Shown here one piece after another: positions 28,387-39,165 of a stretch of 64,000 nucleotides of DNA. This stretch comes from Branchipolynoe longqiensis (taxonomy: Eukaryota; Annelida; Polychaeta; Phyllodocida; Polynoidae): the NCBI GenBank assembly GCA_030323885.1, contig JASIRB010000664.1:62001-126000 (forward strand). The letters are read 5' to 3'. Below the pieces are notes generated by a model that worked only from the letters and a program-made list of their open reading frames with translations, was not told the DNA's origin and did not search any database. A program made the position numbers and the translations under genes. Every line of letters starts with the position of its first letter. Position 1 is the first letter of the stretch.

Positions 28387-29778
28387 GTGCAGGACTCCGT
28401 CTACGTGGGTAATACTCATGAAGAGGTACAGAGTGAGAGGATTCCTGACCCGGTGGGTATGGGGGGTGACGCAGTTCCGATTGCGTCATTGCCTGGACTG
28501 CCAGTAGGTCGCCAGTACTCAGTGGAAGAGATGTGGTTGTTCCGTCATCATCCTGCAATAATGGATGTGATTCGGGAGCCTGCTTCGATTGGGGGTGGGG
28601 CAGGTTGGGAGTCGTGTAATCGGGATACGTTAGAGCTGGATGAGAATGTTCTGCGGCATCCCGTGGCGGGTTCTGCGCGTATTCCAACGCTACGTCCTAA
28701 GCCATTTACAGGTATTAAGCAGGAGTGGAATATCTGGTGGCGGGACTTTACGTTGGATATGCGGTCAAACATGTGGGATGAGAGGGTAGCTCTCATTCAA
28801 CTGTTGCCTCTGTTGAGGGGGGGGCCGGCGCAGGACTGTGTGGACGCGTGGAGGCGTCATGGGTTGACGACGATGAGGGAGTTACTTCCTATCATCTCGT
28901 ATAAGTTCCGACCAGTGGACCCCATGGCGCGTTGGTATCAGTGGAAGAAACGCGTCCAAACTGCCCGTGATGGATCGTACCGCGCGTACGGTCTGCAGCT
29001 CCAGGTTGATGGGCGGGAGGCTGCTAGAGATACTGGAATGAGTGAGCGTGCGATCGAGACTAAGATAGTCGAGCGTTTCGTGTGCTCACTCATAGATCCA
29101 GGTGAGCAGCGTGCCGCCTATGACCGGTGGCGTCCGGGCAAGTCGTCTCTGGAGGAGATGTTTGAGGTGGTCGACGATTACTGCGCCAAGGCACTGCGTG
29201 CTGGGCGGTCGACTGCGGTGGAGGCTATTCGACTATCAGATGAGTCGGATAGTGAGTTCGAGGTTGAGGTGGCTGCGTATAGCGCGCCACGTGATCCTCG
29301 GCGTAATGGCGGTGGTGGTTACTCTCGGGGAAATTCTGGGGGGAGCTATCGCAGTGGTAATTCCTATCGGGGTTCGTCTGGAGGTGGCTATCGGGATGGT
29401 GGCAATTTCAGGGCGAGCTCTGGGGGGGGTTATCAACCGCCACCTATCACGAAATCGGTGGTCCAAGGGTGGATGCGTGAGGTGATAGGGGAGCAGAAAT
29501 CTGCGGCGCAGGTGGCAACAGGTGGGTCTAACTCATCTGGGTTATCTGCGCGCAGGCGCGTAGCTAAGAAAGATACGCGTGCTCGTGATCATGAATGTGG
29601 TCGTTGCTTTGCTTTCGGACATTGGCCTATACAATGTACTGGAGTAAAACGTACTCTCGAGGAGGCTGTGATAGCCGGTGATCGCGAGGGTAGGGACAAC
29701 TCGGGTGTTGATCGGGCAAGGTTGGCGCGTCTCCGTAAAGACAGGGACGTGAAGGCCAAGCCTAATTTAAACGCCTAG
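28387..29778 (+). pseudogene. Gag capsid / nucleocapsid region, Gypsy-like element
   Basis: Residues about 100-290 resemble a retrotransposon capsid (PKPFTGIKQEWNIWWRDFTL, QLLPLLRGGPAQD, YKFRP). A Gly/Ser/Tyr/Arg-rich linker then precedes a CCHC zinc knuckle, CGRCFAFGHWPIQC (C-x2-C-x4-H-x4-C, near 29598-29640). It ends at a stop just before the protease frame. The protein would assemble particles and bind RNA. It is in a different frame from its apparent N-terminus upstream. Confidence 0.75.
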
Positions 29779-29780
29779 GG

Positions 29781-30668
29781 TTGGACCGTTTGGGCGCAGG
29801 CCCAACCCAATTGGTAAGCCCGGATACCGCCAAAGCGGATGGGGTGTTGACTATCAAGGAAGCCGGTGTGCAGTCTGATGCTAGCGCGGGACCGCCGGTG
29901 ATCGCCCCTGGTGACACGATCCCAGTGGAGTCGGTATTGTGGGATGGCATGAAGCAGATAGCGCGTTGCGTTTCTGCTTTGGCTCCCGCACCTTTGGACG
30001 ACTGTATGCAATTTATAGTGCAGCGTCAGGGGTGCGACCTGTCTCACCCTTGTGGTAAACGCTTATTCGTGGATTCCACTTTCTGGTCTTTGGACGGAAA
30101 ACGGTGGTATGTGAGAGTGTGTGTTAGAGGGGTTATCGGGTATTTTTTAATAGACAGTGGGGCTGCGGTCACATGTGTTGGACGAAAATTCTTCGATAAG
30201 CTGGACGGTGATAAGGTGTTTTTCGATAATAGCGTGAAGCCTGTCACTGTCACCGGAGCACCACTCAAGCAGTACGGACAAGCCATACTATCTCTGGAGA
30301 TCGGGGGGAAAATATTTCATTATGCCCCTACTGTTTCCGATATTTCAGAGGATGGTATTTTTGGTGCGGAATTTTTGGAGTATTATGGTTGTGAGCTGCG
30401 GCAGGCAGGCAGCCTATTTCTTCGATATCCGTATCAACTGACGGTGCAGTGTGAATTACGTCGCGATAGTCAGACTGTGTCTGCTGTCGCGCAAGATATT
30501 CGCATTGCTCCGATGACCGGTTGTGATGTGAAAATTACAGCTGTGGGAGTTGACGGTGATCACCAGAGCCTATTTGAGCCGATGGTCTCAGAGTTGCATG
30601 AGCTGGGATTAGTAGGTCAGAATACGCTGGTGTGGAGTCCTGTTGACTCGGTTTGTACCGTTGTTTAA
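29781..30668 (+). pseudogene. Retropepsin-like aspartic protease (start of pol), truncated
   Basis: GYFLIDSGAAVTCVGRKFF (near 30140-30195) carries the catalytic D-S-G. A downstream DGIFGAEFLEYYGC block fits the ILG-type motif of retroviral-like proteases. After 30640 the coding text continues in another frame (FVPLFNPNRYAVRLRRGTT, to about 30750), which resembles the protease-RT linker of Gypsy pol. The RT itself is missing because the element is cut at 31030. The frame break and truncation make it inactive. Confidence 0.8.
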
Positions 30669-31030
30669 TCCGAATCGGTATGCGGTTAGATTACGGAGGG
30701 GTACAACTGTCGGGTTGTTGGGTGAGGCTACTGACTTTGGTGATGTTCATGGTGAATACGCTAAGGCGGAGTTGTCTAAACAATCTGGTGTAAACATTGC
30801 TCGCGGTGACGAGGTCACTGAGTCAGCTGGTGGCGCAGTTGACCCAGTGGACGGGGTCAGCGCGGGGCGGTGTGGTTCGGTCAGCTGTTCGCAGTTACTG
30901 GGTAATTGGGGCAGTGGTTGGCCTGGACTGCGTGTCGCGCGGGCGGCGCAGTTGGATTGCTCCTCTGGTGTTGTGAGTAGTAGAGGGGAAGTGGGCGTTG
31001 CTGCGTTGGGGGCGGTGGCCGATGTGGTTA

Positions 31031-31382
31031 CTTGCCTGAGAGGTCAGTGCAGACCACTACACTCGTCCCCCAGGAATTGTAAGTCTTGTAATGCTTACAA
31101 TTACATACATACAGGCAATGCACTAACACATACATACACAGGGTAGGTTCAACAACCATACAGCGCAAAGCTTGTACAGGATCCTGGTCACGGCAACCAG
31201 TGTCATGGGGGTGATGAAAATGGGAAATACTGCGCCTAGAGCGGGACTCGAACCCACATCTCTTTGCATTCCGGGCCAGTGTGCTAACCATTACACCACC
31301 TAGGCTCCCTGATATCAACAAACTACCCACGCCTACCTGTCTATGCGGCTCCTTGCCTGAGAGGTCAGTGCAGACCACTACA
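31031..31382 (-). mobile_element. SINE-C unit, right copy (permuted 321-bp monomer)
   Basis: Same family as 27234-27572, but the duplicated boundary motif is cttgcctgagaggtcagtgc (31031 and 31352). The copy is therefore a different circular permutation of the same monomer. The tRNA-like head (minus) lies at about 31235-31305. Sequence identity to the left copy is very high over shared parts. Confidence 0.8.
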
Positions 31383-31385
31383 ATA

Positions 31386-31790
31386 TTATAATAAGAATGG
31401 ATGATATTAAGGATAAAAATGAATTATGTAAAGGTCTCCCTAGCCTGAGGCTAGCCTGAGGCTGTATACCGAGGTAAAATAGTAAAGTTATACGAATCTT
31501 ACCTGGGTATAGATGATGGATAACTGTTGTTTTCCCGAGTTATAAGCCTCGGGTAGACGTGGGCTAGGGCCCACCCACCACGCCCTGCCACGTCTATCCC
31601 GTTGGTGTACCATTACGGGAAAATCATAGTATCCATTGTATTGAAAGATCATTTTTATCCTGAATAAGTAGGTTAAAATTGCTGGTACCTCACGTGCTTC
31701 CTTCTCCCTAGCCCACGTCTACCCGAGGCTTATACCTCGGGAAAACAACAGTTATCCATCATCTATACCCAGGTAAGATTCGTATAACTA
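31386..31790. mobile_element. Foldback / MITE-like element with 80-bp inverted arms
   Basis: Arm 31487-31566 (agttatacgaatcttacctg ... cgggtagacgtgggctagg) is inverted at 31711-31789. Outer parts (aggataaaaatgaatt near 31411 and gatcatttttatcctgaata near 31648) are also inverted. Another copy of the right arm lies at 55613-55762. No coding capacity. Confidence 0.8.
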
Positions 31791-32430
31791 TAATGATGAG
31801 GTGATTTAACAAAAAATTATTGAACAAGTTTGAGGTAGCATACTCGGTTCGTTTTGATTTTTTTTCATATAAATATTTGTAAAAACAAAAAAAACACAAA
31901 CACCATCTCGTGATAGTACTAGTAGTGTGATCACTATGACTTAGTCTACTTTAGTTCTAACTAATGTTTGCTAACTTTGAAGCTATTTAAAATTCATACA
32001 TCATCCGTCATCCTACGACTATATATCACTGAACAGTGCATGGATAGCTGGGAGTGGGGGGTGGGATGGGAATCTAAGTGGTACCACAACTTTCAAGGTA
32101 AGTCTAGTGTATTTAAGATATGAAAGCATGCAGAACAATGTGTGTGCACACCAGTTAAAGTCCAAGTGCAATGTCACCGCTTATCTAAGCCAGTGAGTTT
32201 TTATGTTTCTAAGTGACACAACTTTAAAGTAATTAATAAGGGCATCAGCATCTAATATAAGTGGTTTGGTTGTGAAAATATGCTTTCGTCGGGCTAAGCT
32301 CAGAATACACCATCCGCCATTCTCACGTGAAACCAATAGACCTGGTATCACGCTCCACTTCCATGTTCTAGTCCTTCAAACACCCCCTACGTGAGCAGCG
32401 CAAGGGATCATCAAACCCATCTGCTCTATA
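31791..32430. other. Unassigned noncoding stretch
   Basis: AT-rich; no coding or repeat structure that I can support. Confidence 0.5.
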
Positions 32431-32700
32431 TATGTTGCGTGTTTATTGGGGTTTTGCGTCATAGGATCATATCAGGACATACCGAATTCTGACAGACATT
32501 ACTCGCTCATGTGGACCATACAGTGCTGCCCCACTGGGATAACATGCTCCTGTCACCATGACTCTCCCCCCCCCCCCCTACACACTCAGTCACGTTATTC
32601 TGAGACTAAACCAACCAATCCTTGCAAAATGCCCGGTAGTGAGTGACAAGTACAACTTATGTAAGTCTTTGTGGAGCCATTCAAGTCAAACCGATCTCCA
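32430..32700 (-). mobile_element. Degenerate SINE-A copy (minus)
   Basis: ggggttttgcgtcataggat, catatcaggac, cagtgctgccccactggg and ttcaagtcaaacc keep the order of a reversed SINE-A, with many substitutions and a C-run at about 32567-32577. Confidence 0.6.
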
Positions 32701-32741
32701 TGATAGAAACAGAATAGCCTAGTCGGCTATTCTGTTTGATA

Positions 32742-33080
32742 TCGTGATAGTCCACGGTCTTTCACACTGCCACACACTCATGGAAGAATGCCAAGATTGA
32801 GTAACAGTACGCTTCAACTGGTTTATTACAAAACCTATACGCTCTCCGCGGCGTCAACAGTCAACTGACACACCCCCTCACTCGCTAGGTCCCACATCGC
32901 CTCTATAGGTGGGTGGGGGGGGATGTGCTAGCCACACGCAGTAGAGGACAGCCCAGTCGGGGCCCTGCCCGGTGGCTGGCATTTCACCACATAGTGCAGT
33001 TCAGTGTAACTGCATAGGTGTGCGGCGTAGTGTCTGCCGCCACCGCTTGGTAGTGGAGCTGTACATACTACTACACTGCC
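32742..33080 (+). repeat. Dispersed repeat D, copy 2
   Basis: Matches copy 1 (928-1276): 'ccaagattgagtaacagtac', 'tcccacatcgcctctatagg', G-run, 'ccacacgcagtagagg', ending in actactac. No target duplication recognised. Confidence 0.8.
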
Positions 33081-33408
33081 CCCCCCTAGAGTCTCACTGG
33101 TCACAGTAGGCGAACCGATGAGAATCGAAAATGATAGAAGGCAACATGAGATCCAACTCAAAAGGATAGAAGCCTTACAAACATCTTTATATCCATATGC
33201 GCAAGATCTGCCTGCAGGTATAGCGAAAACTAGCTACCTAGCTGCAAAAGCAAACAGTTCAATAACGAACATAAATATGGTTGAAGAAAGGAGCTTTAAA
33301 TGTTTTGTCGTCCTAACAGACCTCTCCCAGCTTCTATGTAGTGTATGTAATAGAATGTTATTTGATGGAAGAGGGGAGAATTGTTCATACTGGTCACGGA
33401 ACCAATGT
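33081..33408. other. Unassigned stretch with an unsupported plus-strand frame
   Basis: An open frame starts at 33118 (about 95 codons before it enters repeat D). It has no motif that I recognise and its end lies in repeat D. I leave it uncalled. Confidence 0.4.
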
Positions 33409-33655
33409 GATAGTCCGTGGTCTTTTACACTGCCACGCACTCACCGAAGAACGCCAAGATTGAGTAACAGTATGCTTCAACTGGTTTATTACAAAACCTA
33501 TCCGCTCTCCGCGGCGTCAACCGTCAACTGACCCAACCCCTGACTCACTAGGTCCCACATCGCCTCTATAGGTGGGTGGGGGGTGGGGGGTGCTAGCCAC
33601 ACGCAGTAGAGGGCAGCCCAGTCTGGGCCCTGCCCGATGGTTAGTTCTGTGAGTT
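33409..33655 (+). repeat. Dispersed repeat D, copy 3 (3'-truncated)
   Basis: Nearly identical to copy 2 through the G-run and 'cacgcagtagagggcagccc', then breaks off at about 33650 before the usual end. Confidence 0.8.
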
Positions 33656-35869
33656 CTTACTTTCCAGACCGAAGTGCTTCTTTGGCCCTTAGTTCCCAAG
33701 TAGATACCTAGGGGGCACCACATGCAGTCTATCAGCCCCTGAGACCCCCCCCCCCCTCCTCTCACAGACTACCAAGGCTCACCATAATTATTTTGAGTAT
33801 CCATGACATTGTCTCCCAAGCCAATTTTCGCGAAAAGAACTTTTTGAAAGCAATGATCCTGCCCTGCTTTCCTGGTTTCACGCAGAACAGTAGCACTAGC
33901 AATTTGATTTATTTAAGGTATTACAACCAAGCCTTCTCAAGCTTCTTTTATCCTGAAAATCCTAACAAATCTCGACCAACACCGTCCTGCACTGTCTAGA
34001 AATCGGGAATGACACATGCTTTGATCTTGTGAATACTTTCAATTGGTATGTTAATGGGTAATTCTTTAAAACTGGGCACCATATAATTGGTTTCCACATT
34101 ACGATGCTGATAATTTGTTCTTTCTTTCATTGATTGCAAGTCAAATAATTATTGTATCCTCTATGTATTAAGTATGTTAGCAACAGTACATTTATTGAAG
34201 CTATCCCAAGAAAGAAATTAAAAGTTTACTTATATGATTTTGTGCTAGTGTGAAAAAGTGAAAATTTATACATTTACACTCTGCATGTAGCCAAACTTCT
34301 TTTCAACTTATTTTTCAACTTTTTTCTTGTAACTCATAACCTTGTCTGCTTAAGAGTAATCAATACAATCTTGTTTGACTATTTTGTATATGTTAAAATG
34401 AGGTTTTGGTTGTGTCATTGATTTTCATGTTACACGAGTGATATTAATGGATTGTTCCATTGCTCACGGGCACAGAAGACAAGGAGGCTGAGGTGGGAAA
34501 ACATGGCATTTATTCGGGCGTGTTATTGTTTAGCAGGGAGATGGTAAGTGCAACATATGGATCATGGTGGTACAACAATGATGAACAACACGGTATTAAG
34601 CAGAAATGAATTTGTACATGGTAAAAATGAGTGTATGGTCTACATTTAATCAAGTAAAGGTGATCTGCCATTTGCTCGGTTGTCAATTGGCTATTATTAA
34701 TGATGTGGTTAATTAACTCTGTTAATTGAGTTCTAGTTTAATTTTAACGTTTAATTTACTAGTTCGTTTGATTGGCTCACCAATTAATCGGAAGGTGCAG
34801 GTGGGTGGGTAAAAAGAGGTAGGTGTAGTAGTTGTCAGTCGGAGGCGCTGTTGCGGACTGAAGTTTGGATGGGCAGCCTGGAGGGCTGCGGATGGTAGTG
34901 TGATGGAATTGGTAGCTGGGTATTGGCTTTATATTGGTTGGGAGGAGTTGAGTGGAGTGTCAGGCTAGGGTCCTGGCATGCTGGTGCTCACCCCCTCCCT
35001 GTCACCCCCCCACCCCCCTCCCGCCCCCCGCCGCTGCCCCCCACCCGGGGGCATGAGTCAGCCTTGCCGTCACCCCGTGCCCAGCAATGAACCCGAATGA
35101 ACGCAACCGCTCATTCCAGACAATTTGTATAAGATCTAATTCAAAAAGTGAAATTCTTTTTTTCAACTCTGACATATGCACAACATACATACCTTCATAG
35201 GACATTGGATTAGGCTTTTTGGAAGGTTTTTTGCTATTATTGGGAAGGTTTTCACATTCGGTTTTCATGTCACACTTTCGTGCCCAGTTTTAAAGAATGA
35301 CTTTAATATGCACATTTTATAATTTTATTTATTCCAACTTTCCATATGCATAGCATATGATGGATGGAATGACTTTGACCTGACATTAATAATACATTGC
35401 CGACAACACACTCATCCACCAGGTGGCGGGTTTAGTGCGACCCGCAGCTTATCCACTGCAAGCGCCACCTGTTGCAAACTGCAGTACAATGGCGTCTCTA
35501 CATCAATGTCACACATCTGGTAAGCGGTACAGAAAATGCAAATTAAAGCCTTCATCTTAACCTGAAATTGTATTCACAGGTTCTCCCAACAGTCTATCTA
35601 CAATGCTTTACAATGAAGCCATCTTAAGTTGATTATCTCATGAATAAGCCACATAGGAATCCCATGAATCAAGGCAGATTTGGAAATTTACTACAAAGGA
35701 AATGTTGAAATATGGCAAGTGGCTGCTTTGTTATTAAGGAACTAACCAATGAGAACAGTGTGTTATATTAGTAATAATGTGTCTTGTTAATGCGAATAAT
35801 GTTCCTCAAAGCTAAAGATCATCATCATCATCACCCCCTCCTCCCCTTCAACTAGTCTGGAGTTGAGAA
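33656..35869. other. Long noncoding stretch
   Basis: About 2.2 kb of AT-rich sequence with a C-rich patch at 34985-35045. No coding motif, tRNA-like head or terminal repeat was seen. Confidence 0.5.
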
Positions 35870-35871
35870 TA

Positions 35872-36056
35872 CAGTAAAACCTCTCTATACCGACCGCTCC
35901 ACAGATCGACCACTCCCCTATATCGATCGCTTTATTTAGGTCCCAGAAATACCACTGTAATTTGTTGGGATATTGTAATGCCCTAAACCGACCAGCTTCC
36001 TAAATGAACCACTTAAAATCGGTTCCATGGTCGGTCGATTTAGAGAGGTTTTACTG
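35872..36056. mobile_element. 185-bp pogo/Tigger-like MITE with TA duplication
   Basis: Perfect 16-bp terminal inverted repeats (CAGTAAAACCTCTCTA) flanked by TA at 35870-35871 and 36057-36058. CAGT-starting TIRs with a TA target duplication are typical of pogo/Tigger-type Tc1/mariner elements. Noncoding. Confidence 0.85.
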
Positions 36057-36192
36057 TACTTAGAGCATATATCTAACCCTACAGATATAGTTTGTCCATA
36101 ATTACTAACACTCCACTTATCCGAACTCCTTCCTTTACTCAAAAGCACACCCTGATATTAACCTTCGAAGAACAACCCTACACCTAACCGCC

Positions 36193-36610
36193 TAGATAAA
36201 AGATTCACCCGGTACTTGTAGTACATGGGTGAAGGACAACAAACTGTAAATACGGGCGAAAATAGCTTTAGTATGGAACAGGAAGTACAATGCCTGGCTC
36301 CAGTCTCAAATGGTTACTTATATCAGCACAGAGTTGGTGAAATGGGAGAGAATGCAAAAAGACAAGATGGCAGCCACAGAACACCGTCGATTTCACTTTT
36401 AAATGTTATTAAACCAGATGTTTTATTATATTTTTCAACTCAAAGGTAGCGGGGAAATATGAAGACATATACAAAGAATAAATGTTGCCTCTTAGATCGT
36501 GAAATTAGGCTCTCATGAAGACTCATTTCATTATCCCGATTTTTTGACAGTTTTTATATAAGGCTGGTCTTCACCCGTGTACTGCGAGTACCGGGTGAAT
36601 CCTTTATCTA
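36193..36610. mobile_element. 418-bp TIR element, copy 2
   Basis: Begins tagataaaagattcacccgg and ends in the inverted cgggtgaatcctttatcta. The body contains 'aaaaagacaagatggcagcc' and 'tcacttttaaatgttattaa'. A further broken start of the same family (tagatgaaagattcac) lies at 36622-36690. Confidence 0.88.
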
Positions 36611-36717
36611 CTAACCACGTAGATGAAAGATTCACTCCTATCCACAGTCGGGGAGAATGACAACCCAACCTAAGTCGAGCAAAAACTGCAAAAACATGGT
36701 ATCAATAAACTGGAGTG

Positions 36718-37025
36718 GGACCTAGATCATGTGGTAGAGTGTCCACCTCTGAAGCAGTCAGTCCTCAGATCGATCCTTCTCAGTGAATCCATTTGAAGTT
36801 TGGGCTATTTTCTGTTCCAACCAGTGGTCCACAAATGGTTCGTCAAAGGTTGTGGTATGTGCTGTCCTGTCTGTGGGAAAGTGCATATAAATGACCCCTT
36901 GATGCTTATAGAAAAGAGTAGTATATGTGGCGGTAGCAAGTTTCCTCCCAAGAAATGTGTTAGAATGACTATGTTTGATGATAACAATCAATGTGCTCTA
37001 AAGGCATCGTTAAATAAGACAAGTT
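36718..37025 (+). mobile_element. SINE-B copy 3
   Basis: 'tgtggtagagtgtccacctc', 'gttccaaccagtggtccaca', 'aatgtgctctaaaggcatcg' and ttaaataagac match the other SINE-B copies. This copy is the most compact. Confidence 0.75.
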
Positions 37026-37483
37026 TCACTTTTGGTATGAATAAACTACAAACAGGTTTTGGATGTCCTTGTTCCAGGGTTCAGTGTTGATCTATACTGG
37101 CATGCAGTGGAGGACTTCAGAGAGAATGATGGGGGCCGGTATTCAAGATAGGGGGCACTGAGAGCTCCCAGTTCGAATTGTAAAGTATATTAATCGACAT
37201 CACTTCATAAATTATTCACCCCAAAAGTAGTTGGCTATGAGTATGATAAATAAGTATTTTGGCAATCTATTTAGCATATTATATTCGAAAATCACGTGTT
37301 TTTTTTGCATAACCCAGCATTCCAACACTTCTTCTATAAGGTTGCCTAGCACTGTAGCAGCCCTGTCACAGAGACAGTGCTGCTGGAGTAACTATTAACC
37401 ACCCTATAGCAGAATATACTAACCCTAACACTAACACTACATTTAGAAATCTTATCTCCATCGACCTAACACCTAAGCAACTC
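37026..37483. other. Unassigned noncoding stretch
   Basis: No supported feature. Confidence 0.5.
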
Positions 37484-37894
37484 TAGATAAAAGATTCACC
37501 CGGTACTTGTGTAGTACACGGGTGAAGGACAACTTAGTTTAAATATGGGTGAAAAAAGCTTTAGAATGGGACATGAACTAGAAACTGTGGTTCCAGGATC
37601 AAATGGCTACATATATAGGCACAGAGTTCGTGAAATGGGAGAGAATGCAAAAAGACAAGATGGCGGCCACAGAACGCCGTCGGTTTCACTTTTAAATGTT
37701 ATTAAACCAGATGTTTTATTATATTTTTCAACTCAAAGGTAGCGGGTAAATATGAAGACATCTACAAAGAATAAATGTTGCTTCTTAGATTGTGAAATTA
37801 GGCTCTCATTTCATTCCCCCCGCTTTTTCAACCATTTTTATATAGGATTGGTAATCACCTGTGTACTGCGAGTACCGGGTGAATCCTTTATCTA
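37484..37894. mobile_element. 411-bp TIR element, copy 3
   Basis: Same inverted ends and body as 36193-36610, with the same body landmark (gacaagatggcggccacaga). The copies are about 870 bp apart and in the same orientation. Confidence 0.88.
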
Positions 37895-37939
37895 ATGCAA
37901 CTCATACTGTATGAATGTAATATTTGTAGATTATTATAT

Positions 37940-38105
37940 TAGACGGACCACTACAGACTACTAATAGAATTATATTTTGCTGACCCCCTATAGACTACTA
38001 AATTAGACTGACCTCTACAGACTACTAGATTAGATTGACCCCTGTGGACTACTATATTAGATTGACCACTATAGACCACTATATTAGGCTGACCCCTACA
38101 CACCT
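37940..38105. repeat. Short minisatellite (about 30-35 bp unit)
   Basis: Five or so units of the type gactactatattagactgacccctaca, with length and base variation. Confidence 0.8.
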
Positions 38106-38205
38106 CTCTACTGTAGTTGGAGTAACGCTTTTCATGAATGTTACATTTTTCTAGATATGGAAGTTAAAGTATGCAACAAATAATTCAAGTGCACCCGTGT
38201 TTATT

Positions 38206-38517
38206 TGTTTGTTTGTTTTAGTTTTACTTCCTGGCAACATTTAAGGTCATATCAAGACGGGTACTAACTTGTGACAGTGCAAACTCACGGTAACTTTATA
38301 TTGCTGCCCCAAAGGAATATCAGGCCACCATGACCTTATATTCCACTTATTCACATTATCCTGATGCTGAGCAAACCAGTCCTACCCCTATCATAATTAT
38401 GCTGAGCACCAGGCTAGGAAGTGACAAGTATAAATTTGGTAAGTCATTGGATTGACTCGACTGGGATCTTCCAGACGAGAAGTCTGCACTCTACCAACTC
38501 GGTTACCGCGTCCGGTG
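38206..38517 (-). mobile_element. SINE-A copy (minus)
   Basis: ttacttcctggcaacattta through ggttaccgcgtccgg is a reversed full-length SINE-A. Tail-side T/G-rich sequence (tttgtttgtttgtttt) lies at about 38200. Confidence 0.85.
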
Positions 38518-38719
38518 TTTACCCGTGTCAGTGAGTGCTAAGCAGCATAGTAGTAAAGGCGTACCAGACCAAGTTATAACTTATACTGGCACCCATTAGA
38601 CTCTCTGACGTCATAGGCTTTGTTTACCAGTGTTAAAGATGGAGTCACATAGTGCAGGAGCACCACACAGGAACTACCAATTATGCAACTTTAATATAAC
38701 TCTCAGAACTCTTTTTCTC

Positions 38720-39165
38720 TCCCCTCCCCAACAGACCTCCCCCCACCAACACCTCCCCACTCCAACACACCTCCCACCAACACACCTCCCCCCGACACAC
38801 CGCCCCCCCACACCTCCTCCCCCCACACCTCCTCCCCCACATCTCCCCCCGTACACCTCCCCCCACACACCTCCCCCACACACCTCCCCCATACACATCC
38901 CCCCATACACATCCCCCCATAGACCTCCCCCATACATCTCCCCCCATACATCTCCCCCATACACCTCCCCACACACCTCCACCCCCATACACCTCCCCCC
39001 CACACACCTCCACCCCACACACCTCCACCCCCACACCTCCACCTCCACCCCCACACCTCTTCCCCCCCATACCTACCTCCCACACCTCCACACCCCACCT
39101 CCCCCACACCTCCCCCTGCCTCCACCCCTGCCTCCCCCCCGCCCCCCCCCCCCCCCGCAAGTTTA
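38720..39165. repeat. C-rich minisatellite (cacacctcccccc-like)
   Basis: Tandem cacctcccccca / catacacctcccc units ending in a C homopolymer near 39138-39157. Overlapping open frames on both strands are repeat by-products. Confidence 0.95.

Larger units (their letters stand above)
27573..31030 (+). mobile_element. Gypsy-like retroelement fragment (gag and protease only)
   Basis: Two gag frames, a pol start with an aspartic protease, and then an abrupt end at 31030, before any RT or integrase. No LTRs of its own were found. It sits exactly between two SINE-C units and replaces about 115 bp of a central SINE-C head. The Gypsy assignment rests on the zinc knuckle followed by a retroviral-type protease and linker. 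Confidence 0.75.

Noticed and set aside
33118..33531. 137-codon plus-strand frame
   Set aside because: No recognisable motif, and the last 40 codons are repeat D sequence.
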